Positions 33,052 through 43,298 of a stretch of 64,000 nt of DNA are shown piece after piece. The notes under the pieces are model-generated. The model was not told the DNA's origin and searched no databases. It was given only the letters and a program-made list of their open reading frames with translations. Origin of the DNA: Filobasidium wieringae (taxonomy: Eukaryota; Basidiomycota; Tremellomycetes; Filobasidiales; Filobasidiaceae); contig BCIV01000021.1 in NCBI GenBank assembly GCA_001600055.1, positions 200,290-264,289 of the forward strand, read 5' to 3'. Position 1 is the stretch's first letter. Each line of letters begins with the position of its first letter. A program made the translations under genes and the position numbers.

Positions 33052-35339
33052 ATGAGCTCGGGGCCGATCGAGCTGAATGATTACGGCCCAGTCGAATCAG
33101 AGGTCGTTCGAACTGGTGATGATTCTCTGCTAGGAAATGCAGGCTCCCTTTCAAACGGTCGACCTGAAATTGGAGCTTCTCTAGATTCCTCAAACGTGAC
33201 CAGCAGGCTGTTCCCTGCTTTCGCTGGAAGAGGCAGATCCGATTCTGTCAGAAGATCAGGGAACGCTCGACGATTCCCTCTCTTCTGTGTCTGTCTGCTC
33301 GGAGTTCCCGTGCTGTTGATCACTCTCGCATGGGGGATAACATATAAGACCGCACCAGGATTATTACCCAAAATAAATATTCCAACACTCACTGGAGCAA
33401 GCACGGAGACGCTAGAATCTAGATGTCTGTGTGGAACGGAATCTAAGAGAGAGACGGAAGGGCAAAGGGTCTGTGAGGTATATGGGAAAAGCGGACTCTT
33501 ACGAAGCAGATTACATACTGGAAGTGGAAACCGCGTCAGGAGGATGATTGATAAAGCCGTATCGGGGGAGAAACTAAAGATTGGAATCCTTGGAGGCAGC
33601 GGTGAGCATACGAATACTGTTCCCTTCGGTATTCCCAACTGAATGGTACATGCTCATAACGATAGTTTCCGCTTGTCATGGGGTACATCCTGATCCTGAA
33701 TGGCCAGCAGGAGACCCTTCCGGTCCTGGATGCTACTCTACTTTGCTCATGGAATGGTTGCACAAGGCCTTTCCTTTAGTGAGTTTGCTAATCGCTAAGT
33801 GATACGGTGCATAGAACTCAATAAACCTTAATTACAGAAAGGCGATGACACCCACGAGTTGATGAATGGAGCTATTGGGGGGATGGATAGCTCGTATTAC
33901 GCTTTCTGTGGGGTGAGTGCTGCCTTTGGCAAAATCGTTGATTTTCCGAAATGTTACTCATACATTGACGAAATCAGACCCAACATATTCCAACCGATGT
34001 CGACCTGATTATCCTCGAATTCGACGTAAACGACCAAGCAACTCAAGCTTACCAAGCCTTCTTCGACCAACTCCTTCGAGTCCTCCTCGAACTTCCCTCT
34101 CAACCCGCAGTCGTCATTCTAGGAGCATGGTCTCCAAACGTTGCTCAAGATCAAGGATATGGGGATCCACAGATCGCGCATCTTCCGGTTGCGCATTATT
34201 ACGATATCCCTTACCTGAGCCTGAAGAGGATGGTTTGGAATCATTATTTAAGATGGCCGAAAGAGACAAAGGATACTTTCTGGATACATGACGGGCTACA
34301 TCCTAATGCCCGGGGTCATGTAAGTATCAATTCGATCGTTCTCGAAAGGCTTGAGCTGATCTGAGTCCTTCAGCGAATAATGGCCGATTTACTAGTCTCA
34401 TATTTCGAATCTCAAATCTGCGAATACGAAACCCTTGGCCTTCCAACGACACCGCCGCAAGACGTAACCCTTTTCACATCTGAACCGTTCTCCGACTTCA
34501 TCTCTGTCCCCTTCCCCTTCGACTCTCCCCACGCCGCCGAAAAAGACGCTCCGGAGGGATGGGAAAAGACCTTTGACAACGAATCCATCGCGAAAATGGC
34601 TTTTGAACCGAAATTATTCGTAGACGCTTCAGATCCTTACAGCGTCCCTTGGACCCCTATCGAACAACCTCTAAGGGACGTTGTAGATCCTACCAAACCG
34701 GATCCAGGAAACGCAGAGCATATCACAGGGATCGTACAGCCCAAGCTATTCTGCGCGGATGCGAACGATCCGGTCAATCCGATGGCACCTGTGAAATCGG
34801 AGGGATGGAGGAAATATGTTTGGAAAGGAGAGAAACATTATTGGTTGAGCGATACGCCCAAAGCGAGGATAAGGGTCGATATCAAGGTCGCTCAGGGGAG
34901 GTAAGTTGTGCACTCCTTTTTCGGAGACGATCATCGAGGCTCATGAAGGGTGGTAGGGTCGCTGTGTATTACTGGAGGAGCAAGACCGTTGCAGGAGGTA
35001 CAGCCAGATGTTGGGTGGATGATAACACCAAAGGGGCCGTTACTCTAAAAACATGGTGGTCTAAGCCTTATAACGTCGCGAGGTACGCTCAACGTGTCTT
35101 TTAGGCTTGGAACCGCAGGGCTAATATCAGGCCATTCTACAGTGTTGAATATATCGATGAGAAAGTCACACCGGGTGATCATTAGTAAGTTCCTATGGTT
35201 TCACTTTCCTTACGTCTAGGAACCGTTGCTGAAGATACTCTTCTCGCCCAGCGTCGAGTGCGAACTCATGGACGAATCGTCCAACCCAGCGGACCCTACT
35301 CAAAGGGAGTTCCGGCTGGTCGCTATCATGGCTACTTAA
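33052..35339 (+). CDS. membrane-anchored SGNH/GDSL-type hydrolase
   Basis: Eight exons (33052-33601, 33666-33778, 33838-33912, 33978-34319, 34374-34900, 34957-35082, 35143-35184, 35252-35339) join in phase to about 620 residues. One transmembrane segment lies at about residues 75-98 (FCVCLLGVPVLLITLAWGI), giving a type II topology. The SGNH blocks: I GILGGSVSACHG (nucleophile Ser), block III-like LEFDVND, and V HDGLHPNARGH with the Asp/His pair. A beta-rich C-terminal domain with several Trp follows (VWKGEKHYWL, VAVYYWRSK). Such fungal proteins probably deacylate or bind wall or capsule glycans in the secretory pathway; the substrate is unknown. GGS replaces the textbook GDS, which I believe is common in this fungal group. 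Confidence 0.85.
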
Positions 35340-35492
35340 ACGTCAAACTGCTCAGACAAAAAGATTTTATGGGATTCCTGAGCTTGGGATAGGTTGTATA
35401 ATGGGATATAATACATGAGGAAGATCGAGAGTAGGACCGGTAACAGATATAGCATAGGATTTCTTTCGGTGTCTGGACCTGGATTGAGGGAT

Positions 35493-35899
35493 CTAAAGGG
35501 TTCCGTTCTTCTGAAGACTCTTTAGGATACCTTGCCTAGAATATGTCAAGTCGATTTGGTCAGCTGACGGCGAGATTCACTATAGAAGGAGGATATGTTC
35601 ACCTCCATTGACAGTTCACCTGCGAAAGACGAAGAGTTTGAGCCAGCGATTCGAAATATGTACCTCTCACAGCGTGACTCCGGACTCACTTGATTCGCAT
35701 TCCTTCCCTGATCAGCAAACTTGTCCTGTGCGATCTTGTTGAAATCTGGCTTAGCGGTCTCAAGCACGGCGAGGAGGAGAGTAAGCTTGTCTTCCGTGGT
35801 CCATGGTTTAGCCGCCTTCTTTGGAGATTCAGGCCCGTTGCGATCGTAAGGTTTGACGTCTTCATCCGAAGAGGCTTTCTTGGTGGGAGTGCGGGGCAT
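35493..35899 (-). CDS. SANT/Myb-like small protein, copy F (subfamily 2)
   Basis: Three exons from ATG 35899 to TAG 35493-35495. It reads MPRTPTKKASSDEDVKPYDR, then an SPKKAAK linker, PWTTEDKLTLLLAVLETAK, PDFNKIAQDKF and, after an intron beginning right after the NANQ codons, VNCQWR, then a second intron and QGILKSLQKNGTL. The middle helix has Phe instead of Trp, as in copy D. It is the upstream partner of copy G in a head-to-head pair. Single SANT-type domain of unknown target. Confidence 0.8.
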
Positions 35900-36382
35900 T
35901 GTGGGTAGATGTCGAAGGAGGATGCGTGGAAGATAGGTTTGGTTTTGGTTTAGGTGCTCAAGTCCTCCAGTCTTCCAGCTTCTTCCAGCGACACATGACA
36001 AACGCTTCTTATCTAGACCCTGCTCCACGTAATTGACTCCCCGCCTCCCTGTTCATTCTAAATTCTAGGGTATCTGAAACGTGCGCGTCCGAGCGTGAGA
36101 TCACAGTCAGAAGCAAAAGAATGATTATCAAAGTTGAGCGGCGATCAAAGGATGGGAATTATTGCTTCTTTTCTGTTGCATGGTTCTTGGTTGGTTCCAT
36201 TGTCACGATTCGGTTTCTTGGAGAAGCAGAGTGAACCGATCTCTCATCCATCGCTTAACCTTACATTACACCCGACACCTGAGACCTACAACGCTACAAC
36301 TGAAACAATTGATACTTCACTAGATTCACTTCACCTACTTATCGGACTCTCTACAAATTACAAACCTCGGCTAGATCTTGCG
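35900..36382. other. divergent upstream region of SANT copies F and G
   Basis: About 480 bases between the two start codons. No gene recognised. Confidence 0.5.
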
Positions 36383-36778
36383 ATGCCCAGAGCCACTGAA
36401 TCCAAGAAAGAGGTCGGAGATGTCAAACCCTATGATTTCACCTCTAACGCTTCCCCAAAGAAGCTTGTAATGACCAAATGGTCGAGGGAATCCAAGATGA
36501 GCATTCTTAGAGATATCATCAGTGCCAGTGCACCTAATTGGGAAGAGATTGCGAAAAAACATGAGGGAAGGACGTGAGTTGTGCTTTGCCCCGTCTTACG
36601 CTCGAGAACTAGCTGATACGGGAATGACAGACCGACCCAGGTCAAGGATCAATGGAGGTCAGTCGATCATGATGTACAATGAGGATAATTGTTTGATCTT
36701 TTGAGAGGCAGGAAAACTCTGCAGCCGGCGCTTATGAACCACGGAAATATCGAAGGAACAGGAGGAGTTACGAAGTGA
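36383..36778 (+). CDS. SANT/Myb-like small protein, copy G (subfamily 2)
   Basis: Three exons from ATG 36383 to TGA 36776-36778. It reads MPRATESKKEVGDVKPYDFT, SPKKLVMTKWSRESKMSILRDI, APNWEEIAKKHEGRT, then TPTQVKDQWR after an intron, and KTLQPALMNHGN after a second intron using the later of two nearby acceptors (GGCAG|GAAA), which keeps the family's K-T-L-x-P-A-L pattern. All three helix tryptophans are present. The longer open frame starting at 36134 is not used because all paralogues begin MP[RK]. Confidence 0.8.
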
Positions 36779-37120
36779 ATGACGTCGATTGGATCAGAAG
36801 AGCTGTATTCCACACTATGTAATTCAAACCATTACGACAGAACGATTTGTATTCTCATTCGGAATCTTCACGATGCTGCTGAACTCACGGGTCCAACAGA
36901 GAAAGACCAATCTCGGTATCACCTCACTTGTCGACGCTTCGTTCGAGGTCGCGTGGCTTTCGCACTTGAGCCATAGCTGCGAGTCATGGCGAACTGACGG
37001 TCCAAGCGTAAAACGATGCACGAGCGAAACCGTAAGCCTGGAGCTTCCGTCCGAACGACGTAACCAGCAGGTCTCGATGGCCAATCCAATATCAATACAA
37101 ATTCATCATCTAACGCTTGT
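36779..37120. other. convergent 3' flanks of SANT copy G and the NDUFB4-like gene
   Basis: No gene recognised. Confidence 0.4.
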
Positions 37121-37974
37121 TCACTGAGTCTTTTCCGATGCCTTGGTGTTGTACAAGCTCTCCCCCCTTCGCTTTCCGGACCAGTCCAACTTGTCCTGTT
37201 GAGCAAAAGAAGGGGTGGTCAGTCAGAGAACCTTTTATTGGTTAACAGCCGATTGCCACATCGCTTGACGGTCGGATGGAGCGATTCGTCGAAGCGAGCG
37301 AATGATTCAGGCGTGTCGTCCGCCCATCATCTACTGCCGTCCCCGTCTCCATCCCTGGCTTTTTCAAATCGACCAAAAATCCCTCCTTCCTTTCCTTTCA
37401 TGCGGTGCAGTTCGATTCTACCATCGCACCTCCCGTCCATACAGCTATGACACTCACATCAGAAGCCCAAGCTGCCAAAGCCATCCCGGCGGGGATGACG
37501 GCTCCCCAGAAAGTAATCAATTGAGCGGTCCTAGGAGTGAACTTGAATGTTCGGTATACGTTCTCTCGCTGTTTCGTTGTCGGGTATGAAGCAAATGCCG
37601 TAATATTCATGAGCAAATCGGTCGATATGAGGGTGAGGGGGAGACAGTGGAGAAGATGAGGGTAGAATATGGTGATCACAAGACGAGAAGAAACAGGTAG
37701 CGATATAAGCATTGTTAGCTGATTAATGTCAACCGTATCCAGATGCAGATGTGCATACCATAGCGTTCCATCGCTCGATTGCTGGGTCAATCTGATTATT
37801 CCATACCAAGAATATAGCACCACTGTCAGCTTGCTCTCCCTTCTTGCCTATGTCTAGTTTTTGGAATTACCTTGACCGGCTCTGCAAGCATCGAAGTTCA
37901 AGTTAACAACACAGCTCATTCGCTAGCTTTTGAATTTGCGTCGACTCACGAAAATCTCCATGTCCACCTGCCAT
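37121..37974 (-). CDS. mitochondrial complex I accessory subunit, NDUFB4-like
   Basis: Five exons, including an 11-base microexon (37881-37871), from ATG 37974 to TGA 37121-37123; about 84 residues. It reads MAGGHGDFQPVK, IDPAIERWNAM, RENVYRTFKFTPRTAQL, one transmembrane helix (ITFWGAVIPAGMALAAW), then DKLDWSGKRRGESL. This matches the fungal NDUFB4/B15 pattern of complex I, an inner-membrane NADH:ubiquinone oxidoreductase subunit. The microexon is needed to keep frame from MAGGHGDF to IDPAIERW. It is divergent to another complex I subunit gene. Confidence 0.87.
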
Positions 37975-38234
37975 CTTGTAGTGCGTTGCTATGTGAGTGG
38001 TGTGGAAGGTGGGCTATACGAATGTCCTAACCAGGCTCCCGAGCTCAACTCGATGTATAGTCGAAGTTCAGAGTGATGCTCCCAAGTCCAAGCCAATCAC
38101 GCGCGTGTGAACTCGAGCTCGACGATTTAGGGCGATCCAACCATCTCGAGCGTCCATCTGGAATTACAGGACAACCTCATCTTATCCTCTCGTTTCAACA
38201 AGTTAAACCACAATACCCTCAACGTCTACTTAAA
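37975..38234. promoter_or_regulatory. bidirectional promoter between two complex I subunit genes
   Basis: 260 bases separate the diverging start codons of the NDUFB4-like and NDUFB11-like genes. The short distance makes a shared regulatory region likely. No specific factor site was identified. Confidence 0.65.
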
Positions 38235-38975
38235 ATGTTCCGATCTGCGCTTCCTTCTCTTCGTCAGCCTGTGCGATCACAGCTCGCCAAGCGTTCTTAC
38301 GCTAGTCATGGACCAACTTACCACCAACCTTCTGGTTACATTTTCGGAGAGAAGGTTAGTATTGATATAATATGATAGCTCGGACAGAGATCTCCCAAGA
38401 CCTCATCCTATTTCAATCATCGCACAACGGAGGGCAAGAAGCTGATGTGATTTCCACTCTACAGCCCCCGACAGCAGGTCAAAAGCGAGTCAAGGAGGGA
38501 TGGGAGAACCTCTATTACTACGGATTTGGCGGAGCTATGGGGTTCGCTGCTTTGGTCTTGATCTACAGGCCTGATACTTCGTACGTCAATCTCCTCTTGT
38601 TTGACTGCGCTGGCGGTCTTTGTTCTGGATCGTGGAAAGAGGAGCGAGAGGAGATAGAGAAATGACTTTGAGTGACGTTGAAGGTCTCGTTCGAGGGATG
38701 CATTCAGCTTCAGGCTGCTAGTAGTCTGCCTGCCCATTACAAAGCGCTGACGCTATTTGCTGTTTCTTCTTCCATTCGCTGGATATGCGCTCGCATCCCC
38801 TATACCTTCCCTGGACGAAATTTACCCCATTCTTCCCCCCTTACCACCTCCAATTGCGGCCATCAGTATCCAGAACTGGGCTACCGTTGAGGCCAAGAGA
38901 CGTCTAGTAGAGTCTGGCGAGTGGGAGAACATCAAGTACAAGCCTAGTGGAAGCGAGGGAAGCGTTCCTGTTTAA
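38235..38975 (+). CDS. mitochondrial complex I accessory subunit, NDUFB11/ESSS-like
   Basis: Three exons (38235-38354, 38465-38580, 38867-38975) join in phase to 114 residues. N-terminal presequence-like segment MFRSALPSLRQPVRSQLAKR, then YHQPSGYIFGEK, QKRVKEGWENLYYYGFGG, one transmembrane helix (AMGFAALVLIY), the PDTSIQNWA motif, and EAKRRLVESGEW. This is the fungal ESSS/NDUFB11 pattern. The second intron is unusually long for this window (286 bases). Confidence 0.88.
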
Positions 38976-39329
38976 GTCATCCACGTTCTCGGATAGACTG
39001 AGGAGGTTCAGTGGGATCCTGGACCGGCGGGATGGAGCACGGAGAGAATAGTCACGGCACCCTGGGGACGATGTATGAACGTGGAAGCCTGGGGTTGTAC
39101 TTGTATTACATGAAGATTGGACATGGAAATCATCATTGCTTGTCTTACGTAATCTCCAATTTGACTTCGCAAGCGATGCTACCCTATTTGAGATTTGCTA
39201 TTCCAACACCATCCAGCCATCCAGGCAGCGGCTCAGGCTCTTGTAGTCGCCAAAGAAATTAGTATACCTGGATTAGCTTGGAATCTGCAACATTACATTC
39301 GACTTCTGCAACGTTCACCCACCTCAAGA
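38976..39329. other. intergenic between the NDUFB11-like and G-patch genes
   Basis: The reading frame of the next gene is open here (to about 39195 and beyond) but contains no ATG before 39330 in that frame. Treated as promoter/leader. Confidence 0.4.
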
Positions 39330-40571
39330 ATGCACGCTTACGACCCATACAATGACGAAACCACCCCTCAACCGCCTCTCCATCTGCACAAAGTTCCTAA
39401 AGGTCACGGTCCAGCAATCGCTCTCCCAAAGTTTGTCAAAGCTCAGGGGAGCTATGATGAACTAGGCAGATCTATCAATGATGGGTTTGGAGTTGATGTT
39501 GGGACGGGAAAGAGAAGAGAGGTGGACAAGGGAGCTTTCGATTTTTGGAAAGGACTGGAATTGGGATCAGGAGGCACGAGCACTGTTGCTGCTGGACCTT
39601 CTTCCAGTAATAATGCTACCAGAGCAATTTCACCATCGACCATCGTTCCCGCTCGAAATAGAATCAGATCAGAGCAGAAGACTACGCCTGCTTTAGCTAT
39701 ACCGCGGTCGGAGTGGTTCATTCGACGAGCTCTTGCAGCCAAAGCCAAGAAAGCTGCAGAAGAGGCGGATCAGAGCGTCGACCAAGAAGATACAGATGAT
39801 CATGATATCGCCCAACTAATTGAGCCTTCCCTCGCCTCTGCGCCAATACCTCAACCTTCAACTTCCCTTGCTTCCATGTTAAGCCTTCCTCCTCCAGGTC
39901 AGGCCAAATACGAAGCTCCAACTCATTTCCACATCAAACCTAACAACAAAGGATGGAAGCTACTCGAGAGATCAGGATGGAGCGGGAAAGGTGGATTGGG
40001 ACGTCCAGAAGGATGGGAAGAGCATTTACAAGTGAAAAAGGAAGATATGGAAACGGTCAAAGAGGAAGAAGGACAGGAAGGAATGGTTTCCGGTAGTAAG
40101 GAGGAGCATGCAATTGATCTGGATGCTGTGATCGATCTTACGGATATGGACGATGAGAGCAACGCAGTCGAACACGATATTGAGGTCGCCGTTGCTGGAC
40201 CTAGTCGATTTGGAGAACAACAACTTCATCAAGCAGAAATAGAAGCGCAACAAGCCGGAGCTCCCCTTATCGGTCCTGGTCGAGTAGCTCCCGTTGCAAC
40301 ATACCTAAAGCACGACCTGTCTGGAATAGGTCATAAACCTCTTCATCGAGCCTACTCTTCGTTACGACCTAATGACCCCGCAGCAAAGCCGAAAACCCTC
40401 AAGAAGAAAGTTACTCACACAGTCGCAGACATGCGGGCGGCTCAGCGAGGTAAGATCGTCGCTGGTCTGTCCGAAGAGGATTTGGAAATGAAGCGAAGAG
40501 GTTGGGCGAAGAAGGACGCCAAGCGGGATAGGGACGATAGGAAGAAATGGATGCAGATCCTTTCAGCTTAA
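39330..40571 (+). CDS. G-patch domain protein
   Basis: Single open frame from ATG 39330 (MHAYDPYNDETTP) to TAA 40569-40571, about 413 residues, without obvious introns, unlike most neighbours. A G-patch-like segment reads NNKGWKLLERSGWSGKGGLG at about residues 205-225. A second conserved part (APLIGPGRVAPVATYLKHDLSGIGHKP) follows an acidic spacer of about 90 residues, so the G-patch seems interrupted by low-complexity sequence. The C-terminus is Lys/Arg-rich and helical. G-patch proteins activate DEAH helicases in splicing or ribosome assembly; the partner here is unknown. Confidence 0.8.
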   Translation: MHAYDPYNDETTPQPPLHLHKVPKGHGPAIALPKFVKAQGSYDELGRSINDGFGVDVGTGKRREVDKGAFDFWKGLELGSGGTSTVAAGPSSSNNATRAISPSTIVPARNRIRSEQKTTPALAIPRSEWFIRRALAAKAKKAAEEADQSVDQEDTDDHDIAQLIEPSLASAPIPQPSTSLASMLSLPPPGQAKYEAPTHFHIKPNNKGWKLLERSGWSGKGGLGRPEGWEEHLQVKKEDMETVKEEEGQEGMVSGSKEEHAIDLDAVIDLTDMDDESNAVEHDIEVAVAGPSRFGEQQLHQAEIEAQQAGAPLIGPGRVAPVATYLKHDLSGIGHKPLHRAYSSLRPNDPAAKPKTLKKKVTHTVADMRAAQRGKIVAGLSEEDLEMKRRGWAKKDAKRDRDDRKKWMQILSA

Positions 40572-40897
40572 CACACCAGGGAAGTAATCGGATCCGGGAA
40601 TATATGAACTGCGAAGTTCCATCAACCTATCCGACGATTTTGACACAGATTGTAAATCGCACATACACGTCATTCCGGTATCAAATACGCGATTTATCTG
40701 TTCCCGAAATAACTGCGCATTCTGAAACCTAAAACCCGCAATAATGACCCCTTATCTGCTGCGCCAGCTGCGAATACTGCCCGAATTTCGCTGCTGCTAT
40801 GCAATGAGCTGCGGCAACGAATAAGGATATAAAGCAAACAATGAAGATCCTGAGATATGTCTCATAGTTCTCGGAAGGTGATTCCGCAATCATTGAT
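40572..40897. other. upstream region of the dioxygenase-like gene
   Basis: Contains a TATAAA at 40828-40833. No gene recognised. Confidence 0.45.
40828..40833 (+). promoter_or_regulatory. TATA box candidate for the dioxygenase-like gene
   Basis: TATAAA in the context GGATATAAAGC lies 65-70 bases upstream of the start codon at 40898. Confidence 0.45.
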
Positions 40898-43019
40898 ATG
40901 ATTTTAAACACACTTGCTTCTACCTTGGTCGCGCTGTCGATCATTGGCGTGGCAAACGCTCACCCTGGCGAGTCTGTTAAGTTGATGAGCAGAGATGATC
41001 ACGCCGCGCTGAAGAAGCGAACTATCCAAGCGAAAACCTGCCAGGATGCGACCGATTTGTTCATGCAGAACAGAAGGGCCAAGAGAGGATTGCATACTAA
41101 GAGGAATTTCGTCTCGTCTCCTTCGATGGTCATGGTAGGTTGCGCATAGCTACGATAATCAAGATACAACCACTAATCACATATTTTCCTCTCAGACCCC
41201 CGAGCTTCAAGAGGGTCCGTATTACATCAAGTAAGTGAGCTCTATCCTAGTCTACCTTGCCTGAAACTAAAGCTTGCTTCCGTCAGTAACGAATTAGTTC
41301 GGGATGACGTTCGGGAAGACTCTCCTGGTATCGATTTGACCTTCGAGTTCCAGATCCTGGATCTCCATACCTGTGGACCGTTACAGAACGGTTTCGTCGA
41401 AATCTGGTCGGCTAATGCTACAGGGCAAGTCTCACCGTTTCTTCTCGATGTGACGGCTCGATCTGATCGCCTTTTCATCATCAACAGGGCATATGGAGGC
41501 TTTGGGGATGCTTCGATGGGTCCGCCTGGCGGTCCAGACGATGGACCCGGTCGCCGACCTGGGAAAGTGGAACCTGGTCAGCCAGGTGGACCGGCCGGGC
41601 CTCAACATCCTGAATCGGGCAAGAAGCCCAAAGATCACAAGAAGCCTCATAAGGACCACAACAAGGACCACAACAAGCCTCACAAGGACCACGATAGACC
41701 ACCTCACAAGGGGCATCATGGCCACCATGATGAGCACGGTTCTCCTCATAATGGGGATGATCATCCGAGAAAGGGCAAGCACGGTGGCGAGAAAAACCCC
41801 AAACACGGACAAGACGATGATCATCATCACAAGCATCACGATCACAAGCGTCCTGACCACGACCGACACGGCCACGATCACCATGAGCACGATCATCACG
41901 AGCATGGACCCCCTCGACACGAACACGGACCTCCCCGACATGGTCCTCCCCGTGAGCATGGACCTCATGAACACGAGCGTGACGGCAAACACAAAGGGCC
42001 AAAACATCGTGAACACGACGACAGACCTCGTCACAACAAGAGATCAGACAGCTTCGATGAAGAGATTATGGATCTGAATGACGCAATTGAATGGCCAGGC
42101 CATAGAAGACCTAAAGGCCCTGGAGAGCCAGGCGGACCAGGAGGTCCCGGTGGTCCTGGTCGTGGAGGACCACCTATGGAGAGTAATGCAAGTTTTTTGA
42201 GGGGAGGCAACGTTGTCGGAGAAGACGGAAACCTGACGTTGATCACGAAATGGCCCGGTTACTGTGAGTTGTGTACATTGAGTCGAGTGGCTGAATCTTC
42301 TGACTCAAACGCTTGTCTCATAGACCATGGTCGCTGCCCCCATGTTCACTTGCTCGTTCACACTGACTATGAGATCAACGAAAACGGGACTTTGGCATCG
42401 AAGAAAGGGGATATTGTTCATATCGGTCAGATGTTCTTCCCTGAGAGCTGGAACGACGAAGTTTTCACTACCGATGGTTACGAGGGCAACACCAACCAGA
42501 GGACGTATAACTCGGAGGTAGGCCATCAGTTCTCGTTAGACCTTCACAGATGAACCATTCTAATCCTTTTGTGCTTTTCAGGATCATGATGTCGCTGCGC
42601 TAATTGCTGCCGATTATCCTCCATACGTTCATGTCGAGATGCTCGGAGAGGACATCTACGAAGGTCTCATTGCATATGTGACCGTTGTAGTAGATTCGAG
42701 CGTTCAGCGTCAGGTCAGAAGCAAAAAGTAAGTTATGGATTCGATACGCGTGTCCAACGGGTTGGCTGATGTCAATGCGTGCCTTTATAGCTATGCTACT
42801 ACGTTCACTTATGACGCTCCCGAAGCTACTGCTTCGAGTACTGGGTCTTATGTAGCCGCCAGCCACAACGAGGATGATGAGGAACGGGAAGGAGGCGTGG
42901 TTGATATGGTCAAGGCCTTGGCAGACATACCTGTGAGCCGGACCTTTTACGATCATTCGGACTTGACTGACGTCACACGTACATTAGGCTCAGGCTTTAC
43001 GACTTTGGAGAAGAGCTGA
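40898..43019 (+). CDS. secreted intradiol ring-cleavage dioxygenase-like protein with His-rich insert
   Basis: Seven exons (40898-41134, 41196-41230, 41287-41424, 41488-42263, 42324-42517, 42582-42727, 42791-43019), about 584 residues. Signal peptide MILNTLASTLVALSIIGVANA. The dioxygenase core is split: TPELQEGPYYI to IWSANATG, and WPGYYHGRCPHVHLLVHTDYE. The usual iron ligands of the family (two Tyr, two His) are all visible in EGPYY, PGYY and CPHVH. Between the halves sits about 200 residues dominated by His, Asp, Lys, Gly and Pro. Kex2-like dibasic sites (LKKR, AKR, TKR, NKR) occur. Intron 3 starts GC (GG|gcaagt). Related fungal secreted proteins have this fold; the substrate is unknown. 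The 3' end may be spliced differently (stop 43022). Confidence 0.82.
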
Positions 43020-43298
43020 ATGAGTGCACTCTGTATACCACCTTGATTTGCCCTTGTTGCTGCCCGTTTGATTGGTGGTTCTCTTTCGTTGATAAACCGA
43101 TGTATACTGTAACTGAATGAGCGATGATGATCTCCGATACCCCGTCGCGATCGGTCGTCGGTCAAGTCCGAAGCAGGTTCGTGCGGCAGCGTTGCTTTGG
43201 TATTTGGTATATAGGTTCAATAATGGTCTCGCCTTTCCTATTCATTCTCAGTCATAACGAACGGCTATATAAGGGATCCTCACCTTCTATCGAACACA
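43020..43298. other. intergenic with core promoter of the class V aminotransferase gene
   Basis: Carries a strong TATA element at its end; otherwise nothing recognised. Confidence 0.5.
43266..43273 (+). promoter_or_regulatory. TATA box of the class V aminotransferase-like gene
   Basis: TATATAAG sits 26-33 bases before the ATG at 43299, so the transcript probably has a very short leader. Confidence 0.6.

Noticed and set aside
36134..36577. Longer 5' extension of SANT copy G
   Set aside because: The in-frame upstream residues have no counterpart in any paralogue; all others begin at MP[RK].
41432..42034. Overlapping long open frames opposite and beside the His-rich region
   Set aside because: They are frame shadows of the repetitive His/Asp/Gly codons. 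Only the plus frame continues the dioxygenase core on both sides.
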